Made by a program: the position numbers and the translations under genes
The notes under the pieces: generated by a model
What the model saw: only the letters and a program-made list of their open reading frames with translations
Database searches by the model: none
Told to the model about the DNA's origin: nothing
DNA from: Klebsormidium nitens
Lineage: Eukaryota; Streptophyta; Klebsormidiophyceae; Klebsormidiales; Klebsormidiaceae
DNA length: 64,000 bases
Direction of reading: 5' to 3'
NCBI GenBank assembly: GCA_000708835.1
Contig: DF237098.1
Coordinates: 86,312-150,311, forward strand
In this document: positions 44,487 to 57,400 of the stretch, in pieces
How the letters are laid out: each line of letters begins with the position of its first letter
Position numbering within the stretch: the first letter of the stretch is position 1

Positions 44487-46871
44487 GCTATTACAAGCTC
44501 GCCAGCTTTGGTTCAACATTCCATCTTATGGATTGCGTCGGTGGGGTCTAAATGCAATATAGCTAGTCAAGAGGTCATTTGATCGGAACGCCAGTCGTGA
44601 GTTGAAGACCGGACAAGCATGCTCTACCCGAATCGCGGCATTTGTAGATGTCAATTGCAGGACATTTTCACAGATTGGAGGAACTCTGGTAAAGTAAAAC
44701 CCGCACTCTCCACGTGATTACACTCCTTGAAGCAGATAGCTATGCGCGCGGAAGTGCGAACCTCGACAATCAAAGCATTCAATGATTGTCGTCACTAGCA
44801 TCAAACAACGGTGCGTAAAGTGCCAGCTAGCCTGAAGCACGTGTGGAGTTAGATTGATTGCTGGGCTGTCTGTATGTTCAGCTTCGTGGCGAAGCGCAAC
44901 GCAGGCGCTCAAAGAGTTGAACTGACAGTGGATGCTTTAGAAGATCCACATCGGTAAAGGGTATATCCAGCGGCAACCGGTATGACGTTAGTCGATTTGT
45001 TTTGTCAAGCAATCAAAGCTCGAAGCCCCATGCATGCCCGATGCAGATTATGATAATCATGCCGCCCAGTACCGGGCCGGCATCGTGGCATAAAGCCAGC
45101 CAGAGCCATGACCTAGATCGTTCAGCGTCTGGCTCAGTGGAAGCGTCACCATTCAATGACGTGAAGGGGAATACGAACGTTGAATATGCAGTGTGCCGCC
45201 AACGTAATCAATGGAGAGTATATATGCGCGTACGTCTTGCCGTCTGGCCGTCCGGTCCTTCAATTGCCAATTTGTGACGTACGTACCGCCAGTCTGGCTC
45301 GATATTGGTAAGACCTGCTCTCAATGCCCACCGCAGACCAAGCCGCAGACGCGCCGCCGCGTCGTTCTATTATCTATAGGGCATCGGCCGATTGCATCAT
45401 TTTTAAAAGCCATATATTGGTTGCTTTAGTGCGCGGCGAGTTTAGGTGGGTCGATTGGTTTAATTTGAGCCTGTCATTCAGTATTTGCCCTCGAAGGCAA
45501 TGCGGTGGCCAGCAGCTGATCGATAGTCAACGCTAGTCAGATAGTCGGATTTCATTCTCTAAGCATGCTTTCACTGAGTCAAGGTTATTGAATCTATTTG
45601 GGTGACTGTTTGTATGCCGTAGAGGTAGGATCCTAGGAAATTAGACGCGACCGTCTCACTTGCCGCGCAGCAGTAGCAAGCTGGAGTTGAAGTCAACTCA
45701 TCAAACCATACGGTCCGATCCCAGTCTCACCGGCAGACTGCATGTCTCCACTGGTGCCCGACTTATGACGTGGCCGCCTCGTCGGAAGGGCGTTAATAAA
45801 CTAACCGTACTAAGGTTACCAATGATCCGTCCGCCCCAGGCTTTCACTGAATTGATTGATACGCTTTGGGGAGGCTTTGATTCTTAGGAAAGTGTCGGGC
45901 CATCTAGGCATGCATGATATCACTCTGTATAACTCAACTAACGGTTAATACATTGATGTACGTACTAAATTAGCGATCCGCCATGACATGAAGCTAGTCA
46001 AACTGTGACAGCATGCCACTGAGTTTGCCGTTTCCAATCACTTCATTTCGAACTGAACGAGCTATATAATTGATATATAGTAGCTGACCCTCGATCTGAC
46101 AGATCGATGTGCAGGATTCAAGCGACTTCAGTGAGCTTCATATCTGACAGTCGATCTCTGCCGGCCGGGCCGCCGAGACCGCACAGATCGGCACATAGGA
46201 CGGCCGGCGGCCCCGCTTGCCACAGCCCCGAATGCACGGTCGTGACGGTACGTTGCACTTAAATCCGACGTGGAAGCTCATGGGCAATTCCCAACTTGCA
46301 TATGTCAGTTGCAACTGGGGATCTCAACTTGCGTTTCAGTGTGCAGCGCGCCCGCGACTGCCGCGCACCTATAGAGAACTTAACAGTGCTTGGGCCCAGG
46401 CTTGCGCACACTATGCGCCTATACGACGAGAATGAAAAAGTAGCACTAGGCCGGTGCCCTCAATTCGACCTCGGTGCCTAATCTGCTGCGCATCAGTGCC
46501 AGTTTACGCCGGCAATGATAGCATATCGTATAGCACATCGCGCTTTGGGTACTACCCAAAGCGCATTCACATCTAACATCGTTTCAAGGTTTGAGCCGCC
46601 TTGGAAGTCCGTCATAGATGATGAAAATGATATCGGGCGGTTAGATCGAGCTTAGACCAACCGGCCATGTTTCACGTTTCAACACGGCTGAAACCAGGCG
46701 CTTGCCTGCCCACGTGACTTGACGCTGGCAATGTACGACCCATACACGCTGCGAAAAGCAATGCTACACCTAAGCAAGCATCAAAAGCAACTTCTACCTA
46801 CTAAAAATGGCCCAAGCTTTGGGTCTAGACTTGCGCTTGTCGCAAGCAATTGCCTTTACTTTAGCACGCTC
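44487..46871. other. Intergenic region between convergent ABCG and MAPKKK genes
   Basis: The two flanking genes end toward each other, so this contains both 3' UTRs. Base composition varies, with AT-rich stretches such as CTATATAATTGATATATAG near 46060 and a GC-rich block near 46160-46220. It resembles old transposon debris, but no terminal repeats or protein remnants were identified beyond the palindrome listed separately. Confidence 0.6.
46540..46564. repeat. Perfect 25-bp palindrome
   Basis: GCGCTTTGGGTA (46540-46551) and its exact reverse complement (46553-46564) surround a single central base. No gene lies within 300 bp. It could be a protein-binding site, a transcription-end hairpin or a relic of inverted transposon ends. 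Nothing decides between these. Confidence 0.95.
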
Positions 46872-49800
46872 TTAGGCAACCTCTCCTTGAATGTATCGCT
46901 TGTGGTTGGGGAGGTTGCTCGCCCCAAACTTATCTAGAGGCCCGCTTTTACTTTTCGTAGTCTCAAGCGGCACGCTGAGCACCTTCTGCAGCTTCTCTAT
47001 TTCTACCGAGCCATCCTCAGAAAGCGTGCCCAACGGACGCCGCAGAGTCGGAGCGTCCGCCGACTTGTGCCGAGTCAACGGGGCCCCCGGATGTCTCTCC
47101 CCCGACGCCCCTGCAAATTGAAACGAAGTTTCGGCAGGCGGCACCGCTGGCTCACCGCTCGTCGGCGATTTCCACCGCAAGCTCGGCTTCGTTCGCGCGT
47201 CGTTTTGCTCCACCCCTCGCGCACTTCCGCTAATTTCCCCAAATCGCGACTTCGCGGTTCCTGGCTTTGGCTCTTCCGGTACCAACCCGTTCGGCGACCA
47301 ATTGGGAGGGGGCGTTTTGGGCCTCAGCTTGGCTGCGCCGATTACCTGCCTGACGCCCCCCCCGCTCGCGCGCGGGCTCGGCGTGTCTACTAGCGCGGCA
47401 ACAATCGCGGACACGCTTTCGTCCTCCTCGACTATCCGCTCCTCTAGTTGCTTTCCCGACGTTTGCCGCGACAAACGCGGGACAGCTGGCGACTGACTCG
47501 TCCGGTTCAGCGTCCGGGGCACTACCGGCGGCGCCGGCCGGGGGGAGGGAGTGCCCGGAGGGGACACCCGGGAAAAAGCTACCGACAAATCAGGGGGGGT
47601 TTCTGGGACGACGTCAGCAATGAAAGGGTGGCTAAGAAGGTCGTCAACTTTCGGGCGCTCGTCGGGGGAGCGGTTGAGGCAGACTTTGATGAAGTCGACG
47701 GCGGTCTGGGAGAGGTGCTCCGGGATGTGGGGGTAGTCGTTGGAAGAAGCAATCTTCCAGATGATTTGGATCTGCGAAAAGTGGGTCAAAGGGCACCTTT
47801 AAGCGTACGTTTCACATTGAATAAATAGGCATCTTCCGCCTTGGTTATTGAGTAGTTGACGGAATTTCTCACGCCCCCGTAGGACAGCCCCTCCCGCCGT
47901 CCCAAACGCTGCACACTCCATGCTCTAGCCTTTGCGTTTGGTAAGAGTCACAGGCAGCGCTGAACCGATTTTCAAGCTCGACGGGCCAGTACCCGGGAAA
48001 CCAGAGTTTACCAGGGTTTACTCACCGGGTTAGTGCAATCGCGGCTCCAGGGGGGGACGCCTTCCGCCATCTCCAACACCGTGCACCCGACGCTCCAAAT
48101 GTCCGCTGGTCGTCCGTCATTTCGTCGTTCGTGCTTAACCACCTACGGCGAAAAAGGGTAACAAAGTGTGAATTAGAACAGCCGACGAAGAGAGCAGGAT
48201 CCACCCGGATTCCTGAGTTATCCAATATCAGTCGCTCACAAAAGGGTGGGAAACAAAGAAATAGAGAGAACGGTGGAGAAAGAGAGCGAGTATAAGCAGG
48301 TCACGGATTGGTTCATCTGAACAGGTCGGGGGATATATGTTGGACCAAGCAAGCGACAAAACACTAGCAAACCGAGACGTTTGCGGGGCTCAGAGTGGAG
48401 CAGCGTGCTTTCATGTGGTCACTCTTGCAGCAGATAAACCTCCAATGCCTCCTCGTCGCTCTCTTACTCTGTCTTCACCCTTGTCACTGGATTCGCAACG
48501 AGCTAAGGATATCAAACAGTCCACGTCACGCCTTTTCTCCTCTCTTCAAACTTTTTCCCATGCTTCGTAGGCTTTCCTGTCTTACACAGCTCCGGAAAAA
48601 GCGGCTCTGTCGTAGAACGAAAACCAATATGTTCGCAATCCCTACCGCGACTACTATCCAAAAAGGGCTCCCCTTGCTTCCGAGGGACTTCTTTTAATAC
48701 AGCTTTTCGAGCTTTTCTTGTCTACCATAGCTCCGCACAAGGTGGATACCTCGCAAAGAAAGTCATTTAATCACAATCCTTACCTCGGGCGCCATCCAGA
48801 AAGGGCTCCCCTTGATGCCGGATTTGGCAGCGAGGGAGTTCGTTTCGCAGATCTGCTTGGCCATCCCAAAATCCGCTAACTTCACGCGCCCGTTGATATC
48901 CACCAGAATATTGGCTCCCTTGATATCCCTGCGTGCAAAAGGGAGAGGTTTCAGGAAAGCAAAACAAACAAAAGGGATACGCAGCCCAATCGCTCGAAGG
49001 CAGACTGAACCGAGTATGCTCCGTCGTCCAAAGGGCCCATCTTAACGAAGACATTTTTGATCACCAACCGTTTGGCTCCTGGCTTTCTGAGGAAAGAAAG
49101 GAGCTCCTCCATAGACAGGCCGAGAGGATTGAGGGGAAGGACGACAAAAGGCGTGAAGATGACTCTACGATGAAAGCTTTCCGCCCGACCCAACCCGCTC
49201 TTTCGGAAAAAAGCTCCGAAAACAGTCATGTAGAAGATGGGATGTATGGAGCGCATCAGTCTCGAGCTTTCTGGTGCTCCTGGAAAAATGCTCGCAGTAT
49301 GAACTGTCGAGGTGCGCTCATAAGCTAACGGCTCAAAAGAGCCGAGCAATTGTGAGACAACCTTCTCAGTCAGTCTGAGCATAAACCACGTATAGGACGA
49401 GCTCGTGAGACCGTGAAACATTCTCCCAAGAGATTAATACGTTAGATACAACCTCAAGACTCCTGAGAGAGTTAGGATCATACCGATGAATGGTGCTCTG
49501 GTCGTGAAGATACTTCAAACCGCACAAAATCTGCTTCGTGTACGCGCGGATGAGGGGTTCGGTGAAGCGACCGTAGGCGCGCAGGTTCGACTCGATGGAC
49601 CCCCCCGGCATGAATTCGAGGAAAATGTAGAGCTTCCCGTCCTCCTGCAAAGATGATCGAAACTCGGTTGGGGTTGTGAGGTGCTAGATTTACAGATTTC
49701 AGGTTGTGGATTCAGACATTGGCCAGACAGCGGCAGGATTGCTTCAAAGATGTACATGGAACATGAGAGAGGAGTTTGCAGCGGTCCTTGAAGAATGGAA

Positions 49801-52800
49801 GGACTAGAATTACAGGATGGCAGGGTTTCGTCATCGTTGTTCACAAGAGCCCTTGCGTGCTTGCACGGCAGGTCCTGAGGAGCTGGAAAGCGGACAAGGG
49901 ACAAAGCAGGAGAGACAAGAAACAAAAACAGCGGAGGCCCTATTCGACAGCGATCGATGCGGACAAACAAATCCAGGGATGACACTGAAACATACGTAGT
50001 CAGAAACAAATCATTGGAAGATCCAGAGTGGTCCACGGAACGACACAATAACGGTAACAGGGGTCAGATGCGTCCGACTTGTCGTCGCACATACCGTCAC
50101 AAAGAGTCGATTGATATCAGATATGTTGAAGAAATCGCTCACCCGCTTTGTCCCAACGTACTGTACAATGTTAGGGTGCTTCAAACGGCTCAGGAGCGCC
50201 ACCTCGTGTTCCAACTGGGAGGTGCTCTCGTCCAAAACGTTCTGCTGCGCATCGCCGACCTCCTTCACCGCAAACATCTCCCCCGTGTCACTGTTCAAGC
50301 CCCGGTACACGCTTCCAAAAGTCCCGCTACCTAGTTTCTCGCCCTTCCTCCAGTTGACCGGCAACTTCGGGCCAGGCGCGACCTGGTCAGCGTTCACCCC
50401 CCTAAACTCCCTACTATTTCTGTCCCCCCGTTGCAAAACGGAGATTGGGGAGGCGTGCGGAGACAATGAGCGGGTAGAGGCTACGGAGGGGGACACCGAG
50501 CCGGCAGGCTTGCCAGTAGGGAAGACGCTCGGGGTTAGGGGGTAACCAGTTTGGGGCAACAAAGGTAGAGGAGATGGTTGCGCTGGAGAGACTGGGGCTT
50601 GGCTTGGGCTAACCCCTCTGCTAAGGACCCCTTTGTCCTCGGTGGGTGGTAAGGGTAGCGGTAACGGTGTAGCGTCCTGATCTAGAGACGTCCGTTTTTG
50701 TGGGCGGGGCAAGATTGGGTCGCTCAGCGTGCGCGTGGCCTCCGAGAGCGGTAGTGGATGAATGTCGGTCCTTGGGAAAATAGGGGCGTCGGCAAAGCTT
50801 CGCGGGATAGGCTCCGAGTGATTCCGGTGAGGTCGAGACCGAGCGCCGCCGTCTAGCATGCTGCCCGCTTGTGACAATTGCAGCGGCTTTCCGCCCCCAA
50901 GATTTTCGTTCGCCTTGACACGCCCTTCCGAGGAAGCTCGGGAGTGGTGTGAATGGGGCTCAGGGGATGAGAGGGTGCGGTTCTGAGCAGCACGGGAAGC
51001 TCCTCGTGAAGCAAGGGCTGCATTCAGAGCGCGGCACAAGTTAGCAAGTCTGACTTTGAAGAGTTAGAGCGAATCCATCCAAGTGAAACAATAACGTGAA
51101 CGTTCCAGCGAATCCATCCAAGCGGATCAATAACGTAAACGTTCCAGGTGGCCTGTTCTCGAACCAAGCAATTGTTGTTTTCAAGACACTCTCCAGAGAC
51201 GCTCTTCAACAACTTCCTCAAAGCATGAAGCAAGCTCCAGAGCCATCTCAGGGTGTCAACCAGTTTTTTAAGAGTCGCTGAAGCTTTGAGCAGCACAAGT
51301 GTGGTCAGACGAACCCACTAAAGTGACCACATTTCAAGCAGACTGTCGTTGAACGAAAGCCATGCTCATCCACAGGGAATGGAAATGTCGAGAACTCACA
51401 TTGAGGGGCAGGGGGCAGGGATGTCCCCTCCCTGGGAGACGGTGTGTTTGCAACGGAGGGCGGGGTGTACGCTTGACCAATGTCAGGGAGCGGGTGCGCC
51501 TGGGGCGCGCTACTAGCGGCCTCTGAGCCTGCACATGCAGAATGATCTGACGTGAGCCTTGGTCACTTTGAAAGGTTCGGTGGTGCAAATATCCTCCTCC
51601 GTTGCCCAGTTCGCTCACCCACAGAATCGTGATGCCGGACAGCAGTACCGTTTTCCTAGTCAAAGTCCTTCCTCGCGGGCTGAACATTTAGGCAGAGCGT
51701 ATGCAGCGACCAACCTCCAGTGTATGAGCAAATCATTGGCACAATTGACGACCCTAAGAACCCAATACGTGCCGAGTCTGAGCTTGCCAGACGGGAGTGC
51801 CGCAATCAGCCTCGATTCGAGTCTAGGAACTGTCAAAAGCAATGCTGCTTGAGCGGAATCTTACTGGCTGGCTCAGTCTAGAACGGCCTTAATTATCTGT
51901 TTGGCTATTGGATTAGAACTAATATGCTCCAAGGTCGTTTAGAATATGGAAAGCTCTGTTCATGACCAAGTCAAGACCCACCAGGTTGAGCAGAACCAAA
52001 CTTTACAGAAGTGACACCGAGGGCAAGCGTAGATTGCCAAGAGGGCCAGGATGAGCAAGGACCTGAGGTAACGAAATATCCTCTCGGATAGTGAAATCCT
52101 AAACTAAGCTGCATATGTGTTCCAACTTACAGTAGTGGTTGCACTCTTGAGCAAGAAACAACCGCCAAAACGATTGAGTGGAGTAGAGCCCACTCACTTG
52201 AGAGAGGCAGCCCGGCGATGCTCTCATGCCACGCTGGCCCCGCCGTGATCGGCGTCAGCTGCTTCGGGACGTTCAAATGCGTGTTCAGCGGGCGCTGCAC
52301 CCTGTTCACCGCTCCCACTACCGGTTTTTGCGGGCTCCTCACCCCCAAGGGCGCCGGCGAACCCGCTTGGCTTCCCTTCTGCCGCCCGGCCTCCCCCTGC
52401 AACGCCTCGGCGGTCCGGGGGGTAATGCTCCGGGTCAGATCCTCTTCCCCTACCTCTTTTTTGTACCCCCCCTCGGAATGCCTCGGAAGATCGTGCGCTT
52501 CAGGGACGCCCACCAGCGGCGGCGCATCTCCAAGCCCTTCGGTCGTGGCAGCTTTCCCCCGGGGGCTCAAAAGGATCCCCTGAAAGCCCGCGCCACCGCC
52601 CCCCTGAACAGCTTGAGGAGCGTTCAGGTCAAAATGCACCCTGGGGGCTGGAACAGCTCCTTTTTCCCGTTTCGGAGACGAGCTATTCAGCCAGTCTCCA
52701 GCCACGCTCGACTCCGTGCTCTCGGACCCCCCGGGGCTGCTCGCTTCCGACGAGTCGTCCCGCCCCGACTCTTCCCAAGGGTCCAGGCCCAGCAGATGCC

Positions 52801-54418
52801 GCCCATGCACAATTTCCCCGCTTTCCAGTTGCTTGGCTTCGTCTTCTCCCCGAAGGGAGCTCCGAATCGTCTCCGCTTCAGTCTGATTGCTGTTAAGCTC
52901 AGCGGAATCGGTGCTGAGGGGGGGCTCCGACATTGCGGATCCTATACTGTGCCCTGAGCCAAAAGCGTCCGGCTTCCCTGCCCCAAGGCCTTCGGAGTGG
53001 GCAGGCGAGGAGGGGGCACTTTTGCCTGGCTTCCCAGGAACCTGGTTAGCGCTCTGGTTAGCCTGACCCACGGGGCTAAACCGGCTGAGAGGGCTGCTCG
53101 TGTTGGAGTGGTCGACCGAGTTCGAGTCCGGGTTGGAGTTCAGAGAAGGGCTCCGACGGAGTTTTGGAGCGAGCGGGTTTGCCGACCCCCCTGGAGAGGT
53201 TCGGTTCCAGAAAGGGCTGACAGGGGGCATGGCGCTGGTCCAGTCTGGCGCGCTCCGAGGGGTCATGTTTGGGGAGGGGGTCGACGACAGATCAGGAGGC
53301 AGCTGCGGCGAAGCTGCCGGCTCGCTAGCGGCCGCATCCAAAACGGGTCTGAGAACCTGGCCCCGTTTTGGGCCGCTCAAGACCGTCTCCAATGGGGAGG
53401 GCCGCTGGTTTGGGAAGTTGAACGGAAGTGGGTTCTGATTAGTCCTCACACCTGCTTCGCCCCTCCCAGCCTTTCCATTCTTCGGCCCGCTCCGAAATAC
53501 TGACGACAGGCCCCGGGGGCTTGAGTAACTCGACTTGTTGCCCCCGGTGCGGGAGATGGTTAACCCAGTCTTATTGCTAACCCCTTTTCCTGCATCAGAG
53601 TTCGTTGCTGGGTCCCCTTCCAGGACTAGCCTTGTGAGGCCTTGGTTGGGGAATCCGAAACCCCCAGGGGAAACGCTGTCCTCCGTTGGAAGGGACTGAG
53701 GGTTGCCCTGAGAGCTGGGAAATGGGTGGGGGCCTTGCGAAGGCTCGGGGAGCGGGAGGGCAATGGCCTCGGAAGGGAGGGGGAGGGGCACCGCGGCCGA
53801 CTGGCCATAACTGGGGAGGTTAACCGAGTTGGTTATGAAGGAGGGAACGGGGCGGTTAGTATGGGCATCAGGAGGTTCTGCAAGAAGGTTGACAAAGAGG
53901 TTGAGTAGGAGCAATCGGCGGGTCTTTGGTTCTGCGAAGACCCCATTGGGAGAGTAGGTCCCACGGTAGTGGGAATGCAGATGCACAATCTGTATCACAC
54001 CGATCATAACAAGGCACACCAAACAGAGCGTATGCTTGACCAGCTTGACGCGGCATGTCAACACACGCCTGCGCACAAGGCCTAACAGTTACTGGGCAAA
54101 CAGAGGCAACATGCCCAATGCCTGTCCTGTATGCTCGACTCCCTGCTCAATGTCACTAGGTGAAGCTTTGGAGCACTACAGATAGACAATGAGATGAAGC
54201 ACTCAACTTTGCGAACAACAGCAGTGCAGCGAACGCCCCCCCTCACCTTTGTCCAAGCCCCCACTCTCGCCAGGCCCTGCTGCAAGCAGTTGGGGTCCTG
54301 AGTTGAGCAGATTGGGTATGTCTGGACCCCTAACAAGGCCTTCGCTCGCGCGGCCCGCGGCCTTCTTCCCCTTCCCCTCCTCGCTGCCCCCCCACTTGTT
54401 GAACAGCTTTTTCATCAT
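46872..54418 (-). CDS. MEKK-type MAP kinase kinase kinase (8 exons, 1392 aa)
   Basis: Exons: 54418-54247, 53877-52198, 51528-51400, 51017-50143, 49644-49484, 48928-48784, 48142-48026, 47771-46872. All junctions are GT..AG and phases agree (4179 nt). About 880 residues of Pro/Ser-rich, probably disordered sequence precede a complete Ser/Thr kinase domain (about 883-1145). Key residues are the Gly loop GSGTFGSV 890-897, Lys K912 (AVK), HRDIKGAN with D1007, DFG D1025, and an activation segment ending [10 protein letters not shown] at 1054. A further 245-residue Pro/Ser/Thr-rich tail follows. The kinase core resembles plant MEKK1, YODA and ANP proteins (family knowledge), which phosphorylate MAPKKs in stress and developmental signalling. 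I cannot assign a subgroup. Start choice: ATG at 54418, the first of two adjacent ATGs, opening MMKKLFNKW, a short basic start comparable to YODA-type proteins. The long plus-strand frames over exon 2 are GC-driven shadows. Confidence 0.93.
48560..48700 (-). repeat. Donor-side exon-edge copy of MAPKKK exon 6
   Basis: The real exon 6 end on the plus strand (CAATCCTTACCTCGGGCGCC, 48775 onward) is mirrored at about 48637-48690 (GCAATCCCTACCGCGACTAC). The downstream AAAGGGCTCCCCTTG is shared, at an offset of about 138 bp. Intron words TCT(A/T)AC..AGCTCCG flanking both are duplicated too. Copies are far rarer in this gene than in the other three. Confidence 0.85.
51069..51146. repeat. 39-bp tandem duplication in MAPKKK intron 3
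   Basis: Two copies (51069-51107 and 51108-51146) begin GCGAATCCATCCAAG and end CAATAACGT(G/A)AACGTTCCA, differing at a few sites. They lie just upstream of the exon 4 acceptor. Confidence 0.95.
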
Positions 54419-57400
54419 CTTGTCCTAGGCTTCAGCGCCTGCACTGGCAATGAGCGATGTCAGACACCTGGTTTGAATGTCGCTCAGCCACTTCCTTCTA
54501 CCACTAAGTTGCTACAGTCTGGCGCGACCAAGTTCTGAGGGAGTCGTTAAGTGTCCCTGAGAGAAGACTCTAGTTAAACCATTTGAAGACATGCACCCTG
54601 CACTTGATCGCTACCTGACCAAAGCATCAAGCAGGAAACGGGGAATGGTGATGAACTTTTCTCAGGGGGAATTCAAACCACTGAGCAGATGATCCAGTAG
54701 GCACCATCTAAGGCTGTCAGTTGTCAACAAATTCTACCTCCTGCTCCCGAAGCAAAGGGCTTTGTCAATACGAGATACGAGAAGGAAGTTTCTGCGATAC
54801 CTGTTGTTGCAAGCAAGCAAACTGGAAAGAATAAAACCTGTCAACCTTTTGAATCTTCACAATCTTTGCAAGCTTGGCGAATAAGCACTCGGATCCAAAT
54901 CTTCTACAAACTCTCAAACTTTGTTCAGATTCGAAAACAAGCAGGCAGCTCACAATATATGTTTAAGGCGGAAATCTGCTGGCTACATCTGCTGGCTGAA
55001 TTAGCAGCATTGCCTTACTCATACCATGAATCTGGAAAGGATTCACACAGATGATTTGATTCAAAATGAGTAGAAAGATTGGCTCAGGATGAAAGGCATA
55101 TTCTTTCTCAATCCTGCAATGCTGTCCCTCAAGTGACTTGCTATCGGTTTTCTTGAGAATCTCTGCATGTCAGATTTGAAAGTAACACCGAGTAATAAGC
55201 TCGAAGAGTTACAAAATTCAATCCACCACATTTCAAGGCTGGCAAATCAAGAATTGCTAGAAAAGCAGTCAGTCAATCAATCAATGGCTCATTGTTCAAA
55301 AATTTACTGCTACTCTAGCTGTTTGAAGGTGCTCAAAGATTTGCTGGCAGCTTGTTGTTGCATGTCGGTGCCAAAAGTACACAGTGCTGATTACGTAACC
55401 AGTGCTCATGAAGCACCATGACATCAAAATAAAACCGGGACACTGGATGTTCTGAGTTTCTACATCTTGGTCAATTTTCGCACCATTCAAAGCACAGTAG
55501 CTGCAAACACGTAGACTTTGGCACCCTGCAGACCACTTTCTGAACTGGTGAATTGCCCCTAACGGGCAGTACAAGGACTGAGAGTAAGGCATTCTTCTGA
55601 CAGGTAAGCTAAACCCTTAGCCAGGCATTGCTCACAGCTTACGGACTTCTTAGTCAATGAAGCGAGCACCTTGCAGATCCAGGCAGCGAGACTGGGCCTC
55701 CCTGTCTTCAAATGTCCGAGGCATATGATGTGGTCCAGAGATCAGAAATGCAGCAAGAGTGTGCCTTTCTATAAGACGAATCTCAGAAAGAGCCTCCCAA
55801 AGGCCAGGTAAGATGCCAAGATGTGAGTTGCGAGGAATCATACTCTGAATTCTAGATACTACTCCTCATTTAGTTACAACGAACTTCCAGTCGCACACAG
55901 CTCGTTGATAATTTCCACAAGAAGCTTCTTCTCCTGACAGCAAGTAAACACCATCGAGTCCCGATGAATGTGCTGTCCTGCCAAACTCATGTGCACCATG
56001 TCGTTGACCACAAAAAAGCATAGTGGACTCTGCAAATACTAAACCCGTGAGTTGCCCAGCATTTGTGGTGCGGCATCCAAGAGGAACCTCCCTGGTGAGG
56101 TGGCAAATGACGGGGCATAAAATGCTCGGAACAAACCCTTAGGAAACTATCTAGGGTGCACCAACACGGTCCTAGAAAAAAGATAACGTAACACCTTTCC
56201 GCATGCGAGTGAAGGAAAAATGAAGATGGCAACCCTTTGTTGCCTGGGGAAAGCCCTAGTCGCATCTAAGAGCTGGCGCAGGTGAGAGTGAGCGGCTCCA
56301 GTTACCATCTACCACATTGCATAAGTTGTCAGAGATGACACTGACTCTGCTAATAACATCCTCATGTCAGGTTGCAACTCTGAACGTCCAGGAACGCACG
56401 CGGGAAAAGAAACCCACAGCACTCAGTATCTCATCCACAGCAAAAGAAAAAACAAATTTTGTTGCTCTAAAGAAAAGGTAGAGGCTTACCTCCAACTCGC
56501 CCTCTGTGCACATTGCCATCTCTACCGCCCCGTTGAAACCACAACCTGCCAAACCAGAACCGAGACACCCACTTTCTCCACCTCTTGCCACAAGCGCTCC
56601 ACTTAGATGGTCGGATGACCGCACTGCCAGCTCTCTATCAATGTACTAATTAGGTGTCTTTAGGCGGTATCACAAATTTCCCTTTGCTGCGACACCGGCA
56701 GAGTCAAATAGCTGGTTTCACAGGCCGAATCTGTCTGTGTACTTGCACAATATACAGTCTAAAGCCTAACATATCTAGGTGAGCCGGGCTCGCATCTGTG
56801 GAAGCAACCTTTATCAATCCCGTCAGCGAGAACACTCTATGCGGCGTTTCCAAAGCAGAAGTGCTTATGTGCTGACTCTGAACGGAAGGTCCATGACATT
56901 AGAAGTTTTTCAAGCCCTAGCGCTACGCCATGGCGCCTGAGCTCCTGCCAGCTCCGGCTATCCAACTCCTTCACCTCCCGATATTTTGCGAGGTGAAGTC
57001 TGGTGAAGGTGGGTGTGGTTTGAACTTGAACTTGAAGTTGAACTGAACTGGCCGGAACCTCGAAGCGCAGTTGCGTGCTTGTATGGGGGAAGGAAGAGCT
57101 GATACCGGTACCAGCAGCATCAGCTCACCAAAACGGCAGTGAAGCTGGTGAAAATCCGGTCAGTTGCACAAGCAACGCGTCAAAAACTCCACACCCCACT
57201 CCTCGGAAAGCGAGATTGTAGTGACGCACCCCCCTTCCGGAATGTCGGGAGGAGGTCCCCATTGAACTAACTTCAGCCGCTGATGTTAAACTTAGTCGAA
57301 TATAGACGGCCGAAACTTGCGTATAACTCCTGACATGACAGAAAGATATCCTTGACGTCAGCAAGGGGGAAGCTACGATCTACCGCGTCATCATAGAAAA

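Noticed and set aside
44560-46860. Possible transposon body with open frames
   Set aside because: The frames are short, with no transposase, reverse transcriptase or integrase motifs, and no terminal repeats bound the region.
52226-53503. Long plus-strand open frames (243 and 168 codons)
   Set aside because: They are shadows of the 1.68-kb GC-rich exon 2 of the MAPKKK on the minus strand, whose phases and kinase continuation are well supported.
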